64,000 nucleotides of DNA from Chitinophaga fulva (lineage in GTDB: Bacteria; Bacteroidota; Bacteroidia; Chitinophagales; Chitinophagaceae), in NCBI RefSeq assembly GCF_012927205.1, contig NZ_JABBGC010000002.1:186001-250000 (forward strand), given 5' to 3'. Of this stretch, positions 9,185 through 19,628 are shown in pieces; positions within the stretch are counted from its first letter, which is position 1, and every line of letters starts with the position of its first letter. The translations under genes were made by a program, and so were the position numbers. A model generated the notes under the pieces. The model had not been told where the DNA came from. It searched no databases and saw only the letters and a list, made by a program, of their open reading frames with translations.

Positions 9185-9775
9185 ATGCGGACCCGGAACA
9201 CGGAAAAAATGGAACTCGTCAGAAACATGACGATGCAGATGGTAGCGGCCAATGGTATTGAAAACTTTTCGGTCAACAGTCTGGCGAAGGCCTGCGGCAT
9301 TTCTGTCGCCACTTTGTATATCTATTACAAAGACAAAGACGACCTGATTGCGCAGGTAGCCATAGAGGAAGGAACCCAGTTGACCAACGCTATTTTAAAG
9401 GACTTTGATCCGGACCAGTCTTTTGAAACAGGGCTTTGGCAGCAGTGGCAGAGCAGGGCACAATACCTGATGGCCAATCCGTTGTCGTCCTCGTTCCTCG
9501 AAAAGATACACATGTCCAGTTATAGTGAAAAAGTAGGAGGCGCCATTAGCAACATGTTCCATAACACCATGCATCGTTTTGTGGAAGGCGCGGTAAAAAG
9601 GGGGGAACTCGTTCCGCTTCAGGTGGAAGCCTGGTGGTCGGTAGCATTTGCCCCACTATACAATCTGCTGCGCTTTCATTATCAGGGACGCAGTATCAGT
9701 AAAAAACCGTTTGCACTAACAGACGAACTGCTCCGGCAAACATTTGAAGTCGTTGTAAAAGCTTTAAAACCGTAA
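9185..9775 (+). CDS. TetR/AcrR family transcriptional regulator
   Basis: A 196-residue protein with an N-terminal TetR helix-turn-helix (about residues 8-55, including FSVNSLAKACGISVATLYIYYKDKDDL) and a helical ligand-binding C-terminus. The MFS transporter gene begins 27 bp after the stop on the same strand, so the regulator probably controls that transporter and itself in response to a transported compound. The inverted repeat over its promoter fits autorepression. Confidence 0.9.
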   Translation: MRTRNTEKMELVRNMTMQMVAANGIENFSVNSLAKACGISVATLYIYYKDKDDLIAQVAIEEGTQLTNAILKDFDPDQSFETGLWQQWQSRAQYLMANPLSSSFLEKIHMSSYSEKVGGAISNMFHNTMHRFVEGAVKRGELVPLQVEAWWSVAFAPLYNLLRFHYQGRSISKKPFALTDELLRQTFEVVVKALKP

Positions 9776-9802
9776 TTCTCTAGCCCTTATTTTCAATTAC
9801 CG

Positions 9803-11053
9803 ATGACCATGCAAAAAGATACCACTAAGGTGCCCTTCACTGGGTATCAAAAATTTGTCGTGCTGATACTGGCGCTTACCCAGTTCACCGTCATCCTTGA
9901 TTTTATGATCATGTCTCCAATGGGTGATTTGCTCATGAAATCTATGAACCTCAATCCCAGGCAATTTGGTCTGGCAGTTTCCGCCTATGCCTTTAGCGCC
10001 GGGGCTTCCGGCCTGATGACGGCAGGTTTTGCCGACCGCTTTGACCGTAAAAAACTGCTCACATTTTTTTACAGCGGTTTTATCCTGGGGACTGTTTTCT
10101 GCGGCCTCGCTCATACGTATCCGTTGCTGGTCGCCGCCCGCGTAGTTACCGGCCTTTTCGGTGGCGTGATCGCTTCTATTTCCATGGCTATCATCACGGA
10201 CCTGTTTGACATTCATCACCGCGGACGTGTGATGGGATTTCTGATGATGGGCTTTGGCGCCAGCCAGGTGCTGGGCGTGCCTATCGGCCTCTTCTTCGCG
10301 AATCGCTATGGATGGTGGATGCCCTTCCTGCTGGTAGCGGGTTTTGCCCTGCTGGTGATGGTGCTGATACAGGTTGGATTAAAACCGGTGAACCAACACC
10401 TGCAAGCGCAAAGAGACAGGTCTCCCTTGGCCCACCTGTGGAAAACCTTCACCAACAAGGATTACAGGATAGGGTATACCGGTACCGCGCTGGTGTCTGT
10501 CGGTGGTTTTATGATGATGCCTTTCGGTAGTGCCTTTGCTGTCAATAACCTGGGCCTCACCAACGAACAATTGCCTTTCCTGTTCATGGTGTCCGGCGTG
10601 GTGGCGTTGGTGATACTGCCGCTGGTTGGTAAACTGGCGGACCGTATTGATAAATTCAAACTGTTTGCCATGGGCGCCAGTTGGATGATCATCATTGCAC
10701 TCATCTATACAAGGCTCGGCCCAACGCCACTCGTGATCGTTATTGCATGGAACGTACTGCTGATGATCGGTATCCTGGGCCGTAGCATTCCGAGTAATGC
10801 GCTCATCAGTGCTGTGCCGCAAATGGAGGACAGAGGTGCTTTTATGAGCATTAACTCTTCCTTGCAACAAATTGCAGGCGGAGTTGCAGCAGCGATTGCA
10901 GGTATGATTGTCGTGCAGAAAGACAAAAACAGTCCATTGGAAAATTACAATGTTGTTGGATATCTGATGACGGCACTCACCCTGGTCAGTATCTGGATGG
11001 TGTACCGCGTGAGCGAAATGATTAAAGCCAGAATGCAGACGCAGAAAGCGTAA
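9803..11053 (+). CDS. MFS transporter (drug or metabolite exporter type)
   Basis: A 416-residue protein with about twelve membrane helices. The MFS motif A region is GFADRFDRKKLL after helix 2, with an equivalent GKLADRIDKFKL in the second half. The TetR gene directly upstream suggests an inducible efflux pump; the substrate cannot be told from sequence. A strong terminator follows. Confidence 0.85.
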   Translation: MTMQKDTTKVPFTGYQKFVVLILALTQFTVILDFMIMSPMGDLLMKSMNLNPRQFGLAVSAYAFSAGASGLMTAGFADRFDRKKLLTFFYSGFILGTVFCGLAHTYPLLVAARVVTGLFGGVIASISMAIITDLFDIHHRGRVMGFLMMGFGASQVLGVPIGLFFANRYGWWMPFLLVAGFALLVMVLIQVGLKPVNQHLQAQRDRSPLAHLWKTFTNKDYRIGYTGTALVSVGGFMMMPFGSAFAVNNLGLTNEQLPFLFMVSGVVALVILPLVGKLADRIDKFKLFAMGASWMIIIALIYTRLGPTPLVIVIAWNVLLMIGILGRSIPSNALISAVPQMEDRGAFMSINSSLQQIAGGVAAAIAGMIVVQKDKNSPLENYNVVGYLMTALTLVSIWMVYRVSEMIKARMQTQKA

Positions 11054-11077
11054 GCGCGGAATCAAAAATATAATTGC

Positions 11078-11112
11078 AAAGGTGTGTCCATATAGGGCAC
11101 ACCTTTTTTTAT
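11078..11112 (+). terminator. Intrinsic terminator after the TetR-MFS pair
   Basis: A 12-bp stem, AAAGGTGTGTCC pairing with GGGCACACCTTT (one wobble, 5-nt loop ATATA), followed by a run of T. Confidence 0.85.
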
Positions 11113-11495
11113 TTCTTTTTCAGATAGATGATAATCCAGGTTGACGTTGTTTTGCTACTTCAATTTATTAATAATCTGGTAACACGTTTCGCTATTAAAT
11201 CCTGTTTCCCCTTTCTAGTTTTACAAAATCAATTTTATTACAAACCTGCTTATCAATGGAGAAAGTCACTGCGGTCAGTTTGCACTCGCATGGTGGATCT
11301 TTATGTACATCATCCTTCAGGCAATCGATTAAAAAAACATATTTGTCACAACATCTTTATCAACCGAAAAGCCTTACAGATGTACGATTCCACGAATTAA
11401 CAACTGAAACGCACGTCATTTGAATTTCTTCACGGGCATACACATGTCCGGTAATCAATCATCCTTTTCACTTAGCTAAATTAAAGCGCACTTTT
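11113..11495. other. Gene-free leader region before the first SusC
   Basis: This AT-rich stretch carries no convincing gene; a 90-codon frame at 11128-11400 has biased composition and no family likeness. A near-match to the -7 box (CATATTTG) occurs around 11339. Unlike the leader of the second SusC, no poly-cysteine ORF is present. The promoter of the SusC/SusD pair should lie here. Confidence 0.4.
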
Positions 11496-14400
11496 ATGAA
11501 CAAATTTTATTTCAGTAGCCAACTGCTGAATTTTTACGTAAAGGTTTTCTGTGCTTTTACGTGCATGGTCCTATGCATCTGCTTCTTATCACAAGATGCG
11601 CACGCCCAGGGAAAATTCAGTATCCAGGGTAAAATTACAGATGAAAAAAAACAACCGCTTCCCGGTGTCAGTGTATCTGAAGCCGGCACCAAAACAGGTG
11701 TTGTAACAGACGTTGATGGCGTCTACAAACTCGAGGTAAGCAACCCCAATGCCACGCTGCACATCGCTTTCCTCGGCTATGACAATAAAGACGTAGTAGT
11801 CGGCGGACAACACACCATCCATGTATCGTTAACACCACAACTTCGCCAACTCAATGATGTGGTCATTACCGGTTACGGTAAAACCAGCAAAAAAAATGTG
11901 GTGGGCTCTATCTCCTCTGTCAGCGCCGGTGAATTTACACAAGGTGTTATCAGCAGCCCTTCCATGCTGCTGCAGGGAAAGGTGCCCGGCCTCACCGTTA
12001 CGAAAAGCGGGAATCCTAACCAATCGCCAACGGTTATACTGAGAGGTCCCTCTACCTTACGCTCCGGTGCGCAGGAGCCTTTTTATGTAATTGATGGTGT
12101 GCCCGGTGCACCCATCGATCTGGTGGCGCCGGATGATATCGCCACCATCGACGTATTGAAAGACGGTGCGTCTACCGCCATCTATGGCGCCAGAGCGGCC
12201 AATGGGGTAATCATGATCACCACCCGCCGTCCTAAAACAGATCAGCTCCGCATCGCCTACAACGCTTACGTTGGTATTGAAAAAGTAGCCAAACGCCTCG
12301 AAGTGCTTACCGGCGATGAGCTCCGTAAATACCTCGCGGATAACGGGCAGGTGCTGGCGCCAGCCAACAACGATACTGTTCCGGGCACACAGAACCTGGT
12401 CAATACCGACTGGCAGAACGAAGTACAGCGTACCGGCGTTTCACAGAACCATAACCTCTCTATCATGGGCGGTTCTAAAGCTACTACGTATGGCTTCAGC
12501 GTGAACTACCTTGACAATCCCGGTATCATCAAAGGTTCTTCCCTCAACCGTATGAGCATACGCGCCAACGTTGGCCAGCGTGCTTTCAACGACCGCTTGC
12601 GCCTCGATTTCTCCGTGTTCAATTCTTCCACAAAGCAGGATAACGTACCTGACGCGGTATTGTACAATATGCTCAACTACCTGCCTACGGTAGCGGTTAC
12701 ACGTCCTGATGGCAGCTTCACGGAAGATTTTGCCGGCAACATCAGGGGCAGTAACAACCCGGTGGCACTCATTGCCAATAATAAAGACCAGACCAAATCT
12801 TCCCGTTTCCTGGCCACCGGCCTCGCAGAAGTGAAGATCCTGCCCGGTCTTACTTATACCGCCAGCCTCACCACCCAACGGGAACAGTTCAACCGCAACG
12901 TATACTACAACAGCCTCTCCGTACTTGCCAAAGGCAACGGCGGTAAAGCCAACCGTATATCGTGGGCGAATACACGTAATATCATCGAGTCTTATTTTAA
13001 CTATGATAAGACCGTTGGTAAACACAACTTCAAAGTACTGGCAGGCTACTCCTGGCAGGAAGACCGCAGCGGCGACGGCTTCGGCGTAACCACCCAGGGC
13101 TTCGGCAGTGATGCGCTCTCCTGGAACAACCTCGCGCTCAGCAACCCGCCTGCCGGTACCATCGTATTCGATAACTCCGCGCAGACTACCCTCACCACGC
13201 TGCGCCTCATTTCCTACTACGGCAGGATCAACTACCAGTATGCAGATAAATACTACGTACAGGCTTCCCTGCGTAATGACGGCTCCTCTGCTTTCGGTAA
13301 AAACAATCAGTGGGGCTATTTCCCCGCTGCCTCAGTGGGATGGCGTATCAGCCAGGAATCGTTCCTGAAAACAGTACGCGCACTGGATGACCTGAAACTC
13401 CGTGTCAGCTACGGTATCTCCGGTAACTCCCTCGGCTTCGATCCGCTCACGGCCCAGCTGCAATACAGCACCGTAGGCCGCTACTACGATAACGGTCAGC
13501 TGATCAATGCCATTGCTCCCGTGCAAAATGCCAACCCCGACCTGAAATGGGAACGTACCGCCATGTTCAACGTGGGCGTGGATTTCACCCTGCTGAAAGG
13601 AAGACTGAGCGGCGCGATCGATTATTACGATAAACAAACTTCTGACCTCATCTGGAACTACCCGGTGTCTACTACCCAGTATATTGCTACCACCTTGCTG
13701 GCAAACGTAGGCAAAGTGAGCAACAAAGGGGTGGAGATCGTCCTGAATGCGGATGTGATCAGGGGAAAAGATTTCACCTGGAGAACAACGATCAATGCTG
13801 CCCATAATACCAACAAAATCAGCTCTCTGGCAAATGATCAGTTTACCCTGAAAGATATCCCGACCGCTATCCTTGGTGGTAAAGGCCAGTCAGGCAACTG
13901 GAGCCAGAAAGTACTGGAAGGCCAGCCTATCGGTACTTTCACCCTGTTCCATTACCTCGGCAAAGACAAAGACGGTATCTCCACCTATCAGAAAGCGGAT
14001 GGCACCGTTACCACTTCACCCAGCACTGCAGACCTGATGATGGCCGGTTCCGCTCAACCGAAAGTTACTTACGGATGGAGCAACACTTTCCTGTATAAAG
14101 GTTTCGATCTGACGATATTCATCCGTGGCGTGTCAGGCAACAAAATCCTGAATGCTACGTTGGCAGCGATCAATACGCCTACCGATGCTAAAATGACCAA
14201 CATCTCCAAATTCACGCTGGGTGAGTCTTATAACGATAAAAACTCTTTCCTGGTCTCTGACCGCTTCCTGGAAAACGGTTCTTACCTGCGTATGGAAAAC
14301 GTGACACTGGGCTACACTTTCAAAACAAAAACCCAGTATATCCAGTCCATTCGTGTATACGGTAACGTGAACAACGTATTTACCATTACCAACTACAGGG

Positions 14401-14507
14401 GCATTGATCCGGAAATTGATCTCGGCGGTCTTACACCGGGTATCGACGTACGTAACTACTATCCGAAAACCCGCTCCTTCATTTTCGGTGTGAACGCTAC
14501 TTTTTAA
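11496..14507 (+). CDS. SusC/RagA-family TonB-dependent outer-membrane transporter
   Basis: A 1003-residue protein. It has a signal peptide ending near DAHAQG (about residue 38), a carboxypeptidase-regulatory-like beta domain (about 42-115), a plug domain (about 120-240, with VIDGVPG and the RAANGVIMITTRR end) and a long beta-barrel ending in aromatic FGVNATF. There is no STN domain, so direct FecR/sigma signalling is not expected. It pairs with the SusD gene two bases downstream to bind and import a large nutrient, typically an oligosaccharide or peptide. No degradative enzyme is adjacent, so the substrate is unknown. Confidence 0.95.
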   Translation: MNKFYFSSQLLNFYVKVFCAFTCMVLCICFLSQDAHAQGKFSIQGKITDEKKQPLPGVSVSEAGTKTGVVTDVDGVYKLEVSNPNATLHIAFLGYDNKDVVVGGQHTIHVSLTPQLRQLNDVVITGYGKTSKKNVVGSISSVSAGEFTQGVISSPSMLLQGKVPGLTVTKSGNPNQSPTVILRGPSTLRSGAQEPFYVIDGVPGAPIDLVAPDDIATIDVLKDGASTAIYGARAANGVIMITTRRPKTDQLRIAYNAYVGIEKVAKRLEVLTGDELRKYLADNGQVLAPANNDTVPGTQNLVNTDWQNEVQRTGVSQNHNLSIMGGSKATTYGFSVNYLDNPGIIKGSSLNRMSIRANVGQRAFNDRLRLDFSVFNSSTKQDNVPDAVLYNMLNYLPTVAVTRPDGSFTEDFAGNIRGSNNPVALIANNKDQTKSSRFLATGLAEVKILPGLTYTASLTTQREQFNRNVYYNSLSVLAKGNGGKANRISWANTRNIIESYFNYDKTVGKHNFKVLAGYSWQEDRSGDGFGVTTQGFGSDALSWNNLALSNPPAGTIVFDNSAQTTLTTLRLISYYGRINYQYADKYYVQASLRNDGSSAFGKNNQWGYFPAASVGWRISQESFLKTVRALDDLKLRVSYGISGNSLGFDPLTAQLQYSTVGRYYDNGQLINAIAPVQNANPDLKWERTAMFNVGVDFTLLKGRLSGAIDYYDKQTSDLIWNYPVSTTQYIATTLLANVGKVSNKGVEIVLNADVIRGKDFTWRTTINAAHNTNKISSLANDQFTLKDIPTAILGGKGQSGNWSQKVLEGQPIGTFTLFHYLGKDKDGISTYQKADGTVTTSPSTADLMMAGSAQPKVTYGWSNTFLYKGFDLTIFIRGVSGNKILNATLAAINTPTDAKMTNISKFTLGESYNDKNSFLVSDRFLENGSYLRMENVTLGYTFKTKTQYIQSIRVYGNVNNVFTITNYRGIDPEIDLGGLTPGIDVRNYYPKTRSFIFGVNATF

Positions 14508-14509
14508 TC

Positions 14510-16183
14510 ATGAACATTAAGCTACTGATGAATATGAAACTGCATAAATTACTGAATATAACCCTGGCAGCGGCTGTGGCCCTGTCCGGATGCAGCAAGC
14601 TGGATGTGGACGTGGAATCCCGTTACACGCCTGGCAACTTCCCCACCAACAATGCGTCCTATGCAGCTGCTGTAGGCGCGGTATATGCCCAGCTGGCCAA
14701 CTCCAAATCCGGCGATGCTACCTACTTCATGAATGGTACCGGTTTCAGCTACGGTGTGGACTACTGGATGCTGCAGGAACTGAGCACTGATGAGGCCATC
14801 ATTCCTGCCCGCGACGGCAACTGGGACGATGGCGGTAAATACCGTTTCCTGCATTTGCATACCTGGACCGGCAATCTGCCTTTTGTGATCAGCTCCTGGC
14901 AATGGGGTTTCGGTGGCATCAATATCGCCAACAACGCGATGAACCTCGCTAAAGGCCTGCCGGAAGGAACAACCAGAAATACTGCCATGGCTGAACTGAA
15001 AGCCATGCGTTCGCTGTTCTACTTTTTCATGATGGACTCGTTTGGTAATATTCCCATCGTAGATACGTACCCGGTATCTTCGCTGCCGGAAACCAAGCCG
15101 CGCAAGGAAGTCTTCAACTTCATCGAAAGCTCGCTGAAGTCTGCCTTGCCTGATCTGCCAACAAAAGTAGACGGATCTACCTATGGCCGCGCTACGAAAT
15201 GGATGGCGTTCGCCCTGTTGCAGAAAATGTACCTCAACGCGGAATACTATACCGGTACCCCTCGTTACGCTGATGCGGTGGCCATGGCCGACAGTATCCT
15301 GATCAATGCGCCCTACACGCTGGATGGTGACTACAGTTCTATCTTCAAACCGGACAACGGCCCGCAGATCAGGGAAACCATCTTCGCCATTCCTTATGAT
15401 GCGAACCTGATTCCCGGTTGCCACTTCACCCGCTTCGGCCTGCATCCCTACCTGAAAGCGAAGTTCGACCTGCCGGACGGTTTCGGCCCAAGTGTGGCGC
15501 TCAGCACCATCGCTGACTTCTACGCTTTCTTTAACCTGCCCAACGACGTGCGTAACAACACCTGGTTGGCTGGACCACAATACAACAAAGACGGCTCCAA
15601 AAATATCGTCCGCACCAGCACTAAAACACTCGACGCTTCCTCTCAGGGCCCCGATCAGCCAATCGACTGGTGGGTGACCATCACACCGGAAATGAAACTC
15701 AAACCCGGTGGCGAAGGAAAACTGGATGTTGGTAATGATATCCTGGCACAACTCAAAGGTGTTCGTTCTATCAAATTCTATCCCGACAAAAACATCAATA
15801 CGTCCACCCGCTTCCAGAACAACGATATGCCGCTGTTCCGTCTTTCTGATGTGCTGATGATGAAGGCAGAAGCCATCCTCCGTGGGGCGGCGCCTACCGC
15901 GGTAAAAGGTGAATTGCAGACACCGGATGTACTGGTGAGCAAAATCCGCAGCCGTGCCGGTACCACACCAGCCGCCGGTATTACCCTCGACGATATGCTC
16001 GTGGAGCGTGCCCGCGAATTTGCCTGGGAAGGATGGAGAAGGAATGACCTGATCCGCTTCGGTAAATTTGAAGGACAATGGGGCTTTAAACAGAAAGACA
16101 ATGATGTGTTCCGCCGCATATTCCCCATACCGGAAATTGAGCTGGCGCTGAATCCCAAGCTGACCCGCAACCCGGGCTACTAG
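14510..16183 (+). CDS. SusD/RagB-family surface nutrient-binding lipoprotein
   Basis: A 557-residue protein (from the first ATG; in-frame ATGs at codons 7 and 9 are also plausible starts). The lipobox is ALSGC with the acylated Cys at position 28. TPR-like SusD helices and the C-terminal RagB segment (EFAWEGWRRNDLIRFGKF) are clear. It forms the lid of the SusC transporter encoded immediately upstream. A strong bidirectional hairpin follows. Confidence 0.95.
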   Translation: MNIKLLMNMKLHKLLNITLAAAVALSGCSKLDVDVESRYTPGNFPTNNASYAAAVGAVYAQLANSKSGDATYFMNGTGFSYGVDYWMLQELSTDEAIIPARDGNWDDGGKYRFLHLHTWTGNLPFVISSWQWGFGGINIANNAMNLAKGLPEGTTRNTAMAELKAMRSLFYFFMMDSFGNIPIVDTYPVSSLPETKPRKEVFNFIESSLKSALPDLPTKVDGSTYGRATKWMAFALLQKMYLNAEYYTGTPRYADAVAMADSILINAPYTLDGDYSSIFKPDNGPQIRETIFAIPYDANLIPGCHFTRFGLHPYLKAKFDLPDGFGPSVALSTIADFYAFFNLPNDVRNNTWLAGPQYNKDGSKNIVRTSTKTLDASSQGPDQPIDWWVTITPEMKLKPGGEGKLDVGNDILAQLKGVRSIKFYPDKNINTSTRFQNNDMPLFRLSDVLMMKAEAILRGAAPTAVKGELQTPDVLVSKIRSRAGTTPAAGITLDDMLVERAREFAWEGWRRNDLIRFGKFEGQWGFKQKDNDVFRRIFPIPEIELALNPKLTRNPGY

Positions 16184-16184
16184 G

Positions 16185-16279
16185 ATATTTGATTATTTAG
16201 TCATTTAAAAATTTAGGGGTTGCTTATTATAAGCAACCCCTAAATTTTTAAATATCAAAATAGCTGAATGATCAAATAT
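16185..16279. repeat. AT-rich inverted repeat around a bidirectional terminator
   Basis: A perfect 20-bp stem (16207-16226 with 16230-16249, loop TTA) terminates both convergent genes. It sits inside looser outer arms (ATATTTGAT at 16185 and its complement at 16271). The outer arms reach both stop codons: SusD stops at 16183 and the minus-strand stop codon begins at 16272 inside the right arm. The arms resemble those at 35950-36036 and 46116-46228. Confidence 0.75.
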
Positions 16280-19200
16280 TTTTGGCTTTGCCAAGTCCTA
16301 CACGATATTTCTCCGGCGTACCGGAAATATGAATATGCATAAAACGGCCCTTTTTGCCTTTGTCCACGCTTTCGATGGCATCTACCTGATCGGCGTCCAC
16401 TTCCTCCCGCTTACGGCCAAATAAAGCCTGGAATCCCACCTGCGTGACCATCCGCATGGGTACCCGGAGGTAATAGTTCATTTGAAGGTCCAGCGATTGT
16501 TTGCCCGAAACTTCTATATACCCGAGAGAGGAGTTGATATTCATTTTGGGTATTTCCAATGTCCCGTTTTTAAAGGTCAGTTTATTACGCAGGGTGTCAA
16601 AGCGCACCATGCGCAGGTTTTTATCCTTGAAATAGGAAGACATGGCCTGCATAGGCCCAAAATCCATCAGCACGCCGTTGTGGATTTCCACGTCCATCTG
16701 GGCGGCTGTTTCACTTAATACGGGCGTCATATCCGGATGCAGCCGCACATGGCTTTTGATATGCCCGGAAAGCCTGCCTTTCAGGTTGTTGTTAAGCACC
16801 ATGTCCTGCCCGAAGTTGTCAAACTTCAGCAGCATCTTGGTCATGTCCACACTGTCGAGCCGGATACCGCTGCGGAAATAGAGTTTGGCAGGGTCGGAGG
16901 CATTAAGGATGCCACGCATCCCGATATGGCCGCCAGCCATCCGTACGGAAATAGTATCTACCTTCACGCGCTGGTCTTTCTGCATATGTACGTTGGCCAG
17001 TACTTCCTTCATCCACAGGCGCTGGTAGCGTATTTTGCCGATACTGACCTGTGCGTCAAAATTGCTGAAAGGGATTTTGAAGATGTTGAACCCTGCAGCA
17101 TGCAGACTGTCATTTTCCCGGACAGTGGTGGGTTTGGCCGGAGCTTTAGCCTGCGCGGTATGGTCTGCAAAGTCATAGTTCATCAGTTCGTCCACATTCA
17201 GGTATTGTGATTTGAGGCTGAAGAAATTGTTACGCTCCTTACCTTGTCTGTCAGGCCCGGCGTACAGCTTCAGGTTCATATCAAAATCAGTGGTGCCAAT
17301 TTTACCGGTGAGCGTATCTACTACGAGGTAACGATTGGTGCCATAACGGATTCTTCCCTTGATATTTTCCAGTTGTATCGGATGTTGTTTGAGCGTACCG
17401 GAGATATTGGCGATATGGGCGTCTACCCGTTTGAAGACGGTATCATAACGCATATTGAGTTTAGCCCTTAACCAGAGTTTGCCCGCTTCTTCATACCAAT
17501 AACCCTGCGGGATGAACTTACGCCCGCGTGGGCCAATCAGATCGTTGACAGCGATACGGTCCGACTTCAGGTCAAACGCCAGTTCGGTACGGCCTTTTTT
17601 GATTTTGTTGAACCAGAGCGGGTAGTTATTGAGCCTGGCTTTAAACGCAAAGCCACTGCTGTCGATATGACCACTGAAGTTGCGTATCAGGAGACTGGTG
17701 TCGTTGATGGTGACGTCTGCGCCAAAATCATGTAGCGCATGCGGGTACTGTTTGAAGGCCGCGCCCAGGTTAGTCAGCCGGAAAGTTCCTCTGGGCAAAG
17801 GATTGGGATGAAGCAGTTCCTTTACGGAGGTTTCAAGTGCCAAACCAATATGGAAACCGGAAATCACTTCCTCGCGTAATATCTTATGAGTCGTGTCTGC
17901 CAGCATCAGTTCTCCGGGATGGATGGCGTTGCTGGAAGCCTGGAAGGTGACGGCGATGGGCTTCTGTTGCGCGTGGAAAATAGCAGGCAGGTCGCTGATG
18001 GAGCCGCCGGCCTTTATATCGGAATTGCCTATACGAAAAGCAACGGAATCGAGTACCAGGCTACCGTTACGGAGTTGTGCATGCAGGTTCATCCTGCGCA
18101 CAGGCAACGGATAGTTGGGAATGCGGAATTCCAGGTTGCTGACGGTCAGCTCACTTTGTACGCCTTCTTTCAATTTAGCCAGCTGTTGTTCTGGGAGATG
18201 GATGTCTACCAGTTCCTTGAAATTCATGTTCAAAGCGATCTGCCCCTGTAGCTGTTCGAGGTCTTTGATACCAAGGAACTCGCCCACGAACTTCAGGTCC
18301 AGTTCGGAATATACCTGCATCACGATCTGCGGGTCAGTGAAGTCTTTCATGATGAAGTTGCCCCTGAAAACTCCCTGTCCCGGTTTGGCATTGATCCCCA
18401 GCAGATGCAGCTCGGATGTTTTCAACGTATGGGCGTTGCCGTTGGTATAGTAACCTTTGAATCCGAGTGAATCTACCTTACGGTCGATATTTTTGTTCTG
18501 GAACCAAACGTTTTCACAGCCAAAATTGACCCTGATGGCAGGGAGCTCGTTTTTAGACAGTTTTCCTTTGACGGTGCCGTCGAAAAAGATGCGGCCATCG
18601 CGACGGTACTTTTCCATCATCGTGGCGATGTCATTCGGCACCAGCGCAAAAAGGAGGTTCAGGTCCGGCCGGTCGCCTTTTACCTGCAGGTCCAGCCATG
18701 TTTCCTTGCCCAGCACAGCATTGCCGGCCAGCGAGAGACTGGCATTCTCCAGCTTGATAGTACTGGGAGAGAGGAACAGCTGTTTTTTATGTAGATCGTA
18801 GTTGCCTTTCAGGTCCAGCGCCACTTTCCGGTTGCGGAACAGTGTGCTGTCGGTCCGGCTGGTGAAATCGAACAGCATTTTACTGTCCAACTCCAGCGCT
18901 ATACGATCGGCCTCCATCTTAAAGGAGGTTTTGATTTTATCGATATGGGACACCATCTTCCAGCCGGAAACAGCATCCAGGTATGTCACGTCGATGTTTT
19001 TCAGGATCACCTTTTTAAGGTCAAGGCTCAGCGCTTCCGCGCTGTCGGCAACGGCGGTAGCAACGCTGTCAGATTTAAATGCATGTGCCTTGATCAGGTC
19101 TACTTCACCATTGGCGGAGCGGGCAATATGTACGTTACCGTTAGCCACCACGACAATGCGCACCTGGTAACGTCCCCGCAAGAGGTCAGGGAGACTGAAA

Positions 19201-19490
19201 CCGGCATACAGCTTTTCCACCTCATACAAAGGTTTCCCGTCCATGCGTTTGTTGGCATAAAAACGAACATGGTGCAAGGCAATGGATACATAGGGGAAAT
19301 TGCTGAAAGGAGAGATGCTGCTTTTCTCCAGCACCAGTTCACCGGCAAATTGTTTGTTCAGCTCATCAACTGCCAGTTGGGTTAGACGTTGTTGCTGACT
19401 GTACAGAATACCACCTGCGATGCCGATCAACAGCAACAAGGCAGCCAGCGATATCAGCACCACACGGATGATTTTTTTTCCTGCTTTCAT
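16272..19490 (-). CDS. Large AsmA-family envelope protein
   Basis: A 1072-residue protein when started at the ATG at 19490, which gives a typical single N-terminal membrane anchor (KKIIRVVLISLAALLLLIG); a longer open frame upstream lacks coding character. The body is beta-rich and ends in the AsmA C-terminal region, followed by a basic tail (GKKGRFMHI). AsmA-like proteins belong to the bridge-like lipid-transfer group and span the periplasm to support outer-membrane lipid homeostasis. It is monocistronic and convergent with SusD. Assignment to the family is good; the exact role is inferred. Confidence 0.8.
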   Translation of the reverse strand: MKAGKKIIRVVLISLAALLLLIGIAGGILYSQQQRLTQLAVDELNKQFAGELVLEKSSISPFSNFPYVSIALHHVRFYANKRMDGKPLYEVEKLYAGFSLPDLLRGRYQVRIVVVANGNVHIARSANGEVDLIKAHAFKSDSVATAVADSAEALSLDLKKVILKNIDVTYLDAVSGWKMVSHIDKIKTSFKMEADRIALELDSKMLFDFTSRTDSTLFRNRKVALDLKGNYDLHKKQLFLSPSTIKLENASLSLAGNAVLGKETWLDLQVKGDRPDLNLLFALVPNDIATMMEKYRRDGRIFFDGTVKGKLSKNELPAIRVNFGCENVWFQNKNIDRKVDSLGFKGYYTNGNAHTLKTSELHLLGINAKPGQGVFRGNFIMKDFTDPQIVMQVYSELDLKFVGEFLGIKDLEQLQGQIALNMNFKELVDIHLPEQQLAKLKEGVQSELTVSNLEFRIPNYPLPVRRMNLHAQLRNGSLVLDSVAFRIGNSDIKAGGSISDLPAIFHAQQKPIAVTFQASSNAIHPGELMLADTTHKILREEVISGFHIGLALETSVKELLHPNPLPRGTFRLTNLGAAFKQYPHALHDFGADVTINDTSLLIRNFSGHIDSSGFAFKARLNNYPLWFNKIKKGRTELAFDLKSDRIAVNDLIGPRGRKFIPQGYWYEEAGKLWLRAKLNMRYDTVFKRVDAHIANISGTLKQHPIQLENIKGRIRYGTNRYLVVDTLTGKIGTTDFDMNLKLYAGPDRQGKERNNFFSLKSQYLNVDELMNYDFADHTAQAKAPAKPTTVRENDSLHAAGFNIFKIPFSNFDAQVSIGKIRYQRLWMKEVLANVHMQKDQRVKVDTISVRMAGGHIGMRGILNASDPAKLYFRSGIRLDSVDMTKMLLKFDNFGQDMVLNNNLKGRLSGHIKSHVRLHPDMTPVLSETAAQMDVEIHNGVLMDFGPMQAMSSYFKDKNLRMVRFDTLRNKLTFKNGTLEIPKMNINSSLGYIEVSGKQSLDLQMNYYLRVPMRMVTQVGFQALFGRKREEVDADQVDAIESVDKGKKGRFMHIHISGTPEKYRVGLGKAKNI

Positions 19491-19628
19491 GTTAAAGGCC
19501 ACTCTAATGCGTAAAAATATTGAAAATATGCGCGGTGTGTATATGCGCGGATGTTGAGGATGTGTTAAAGTTTTACAGGATAAGTAAAGTTGCTTTATTA
19601 TTTTTAGCGATGATGAAAATCTGACCGT

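Noticed and set aside
11128..11400. 90-codon plus-strand frame before the first SusC
   Set aside because: Low-complexity AT-rich sequence, no family likeness, no promoter box; treated as leader DNA.
14549..16078. 509-codon minus-strand frame within SusD
   Set aside because: A long shadow of a strongly supported SusD gene; no recognisable domain.
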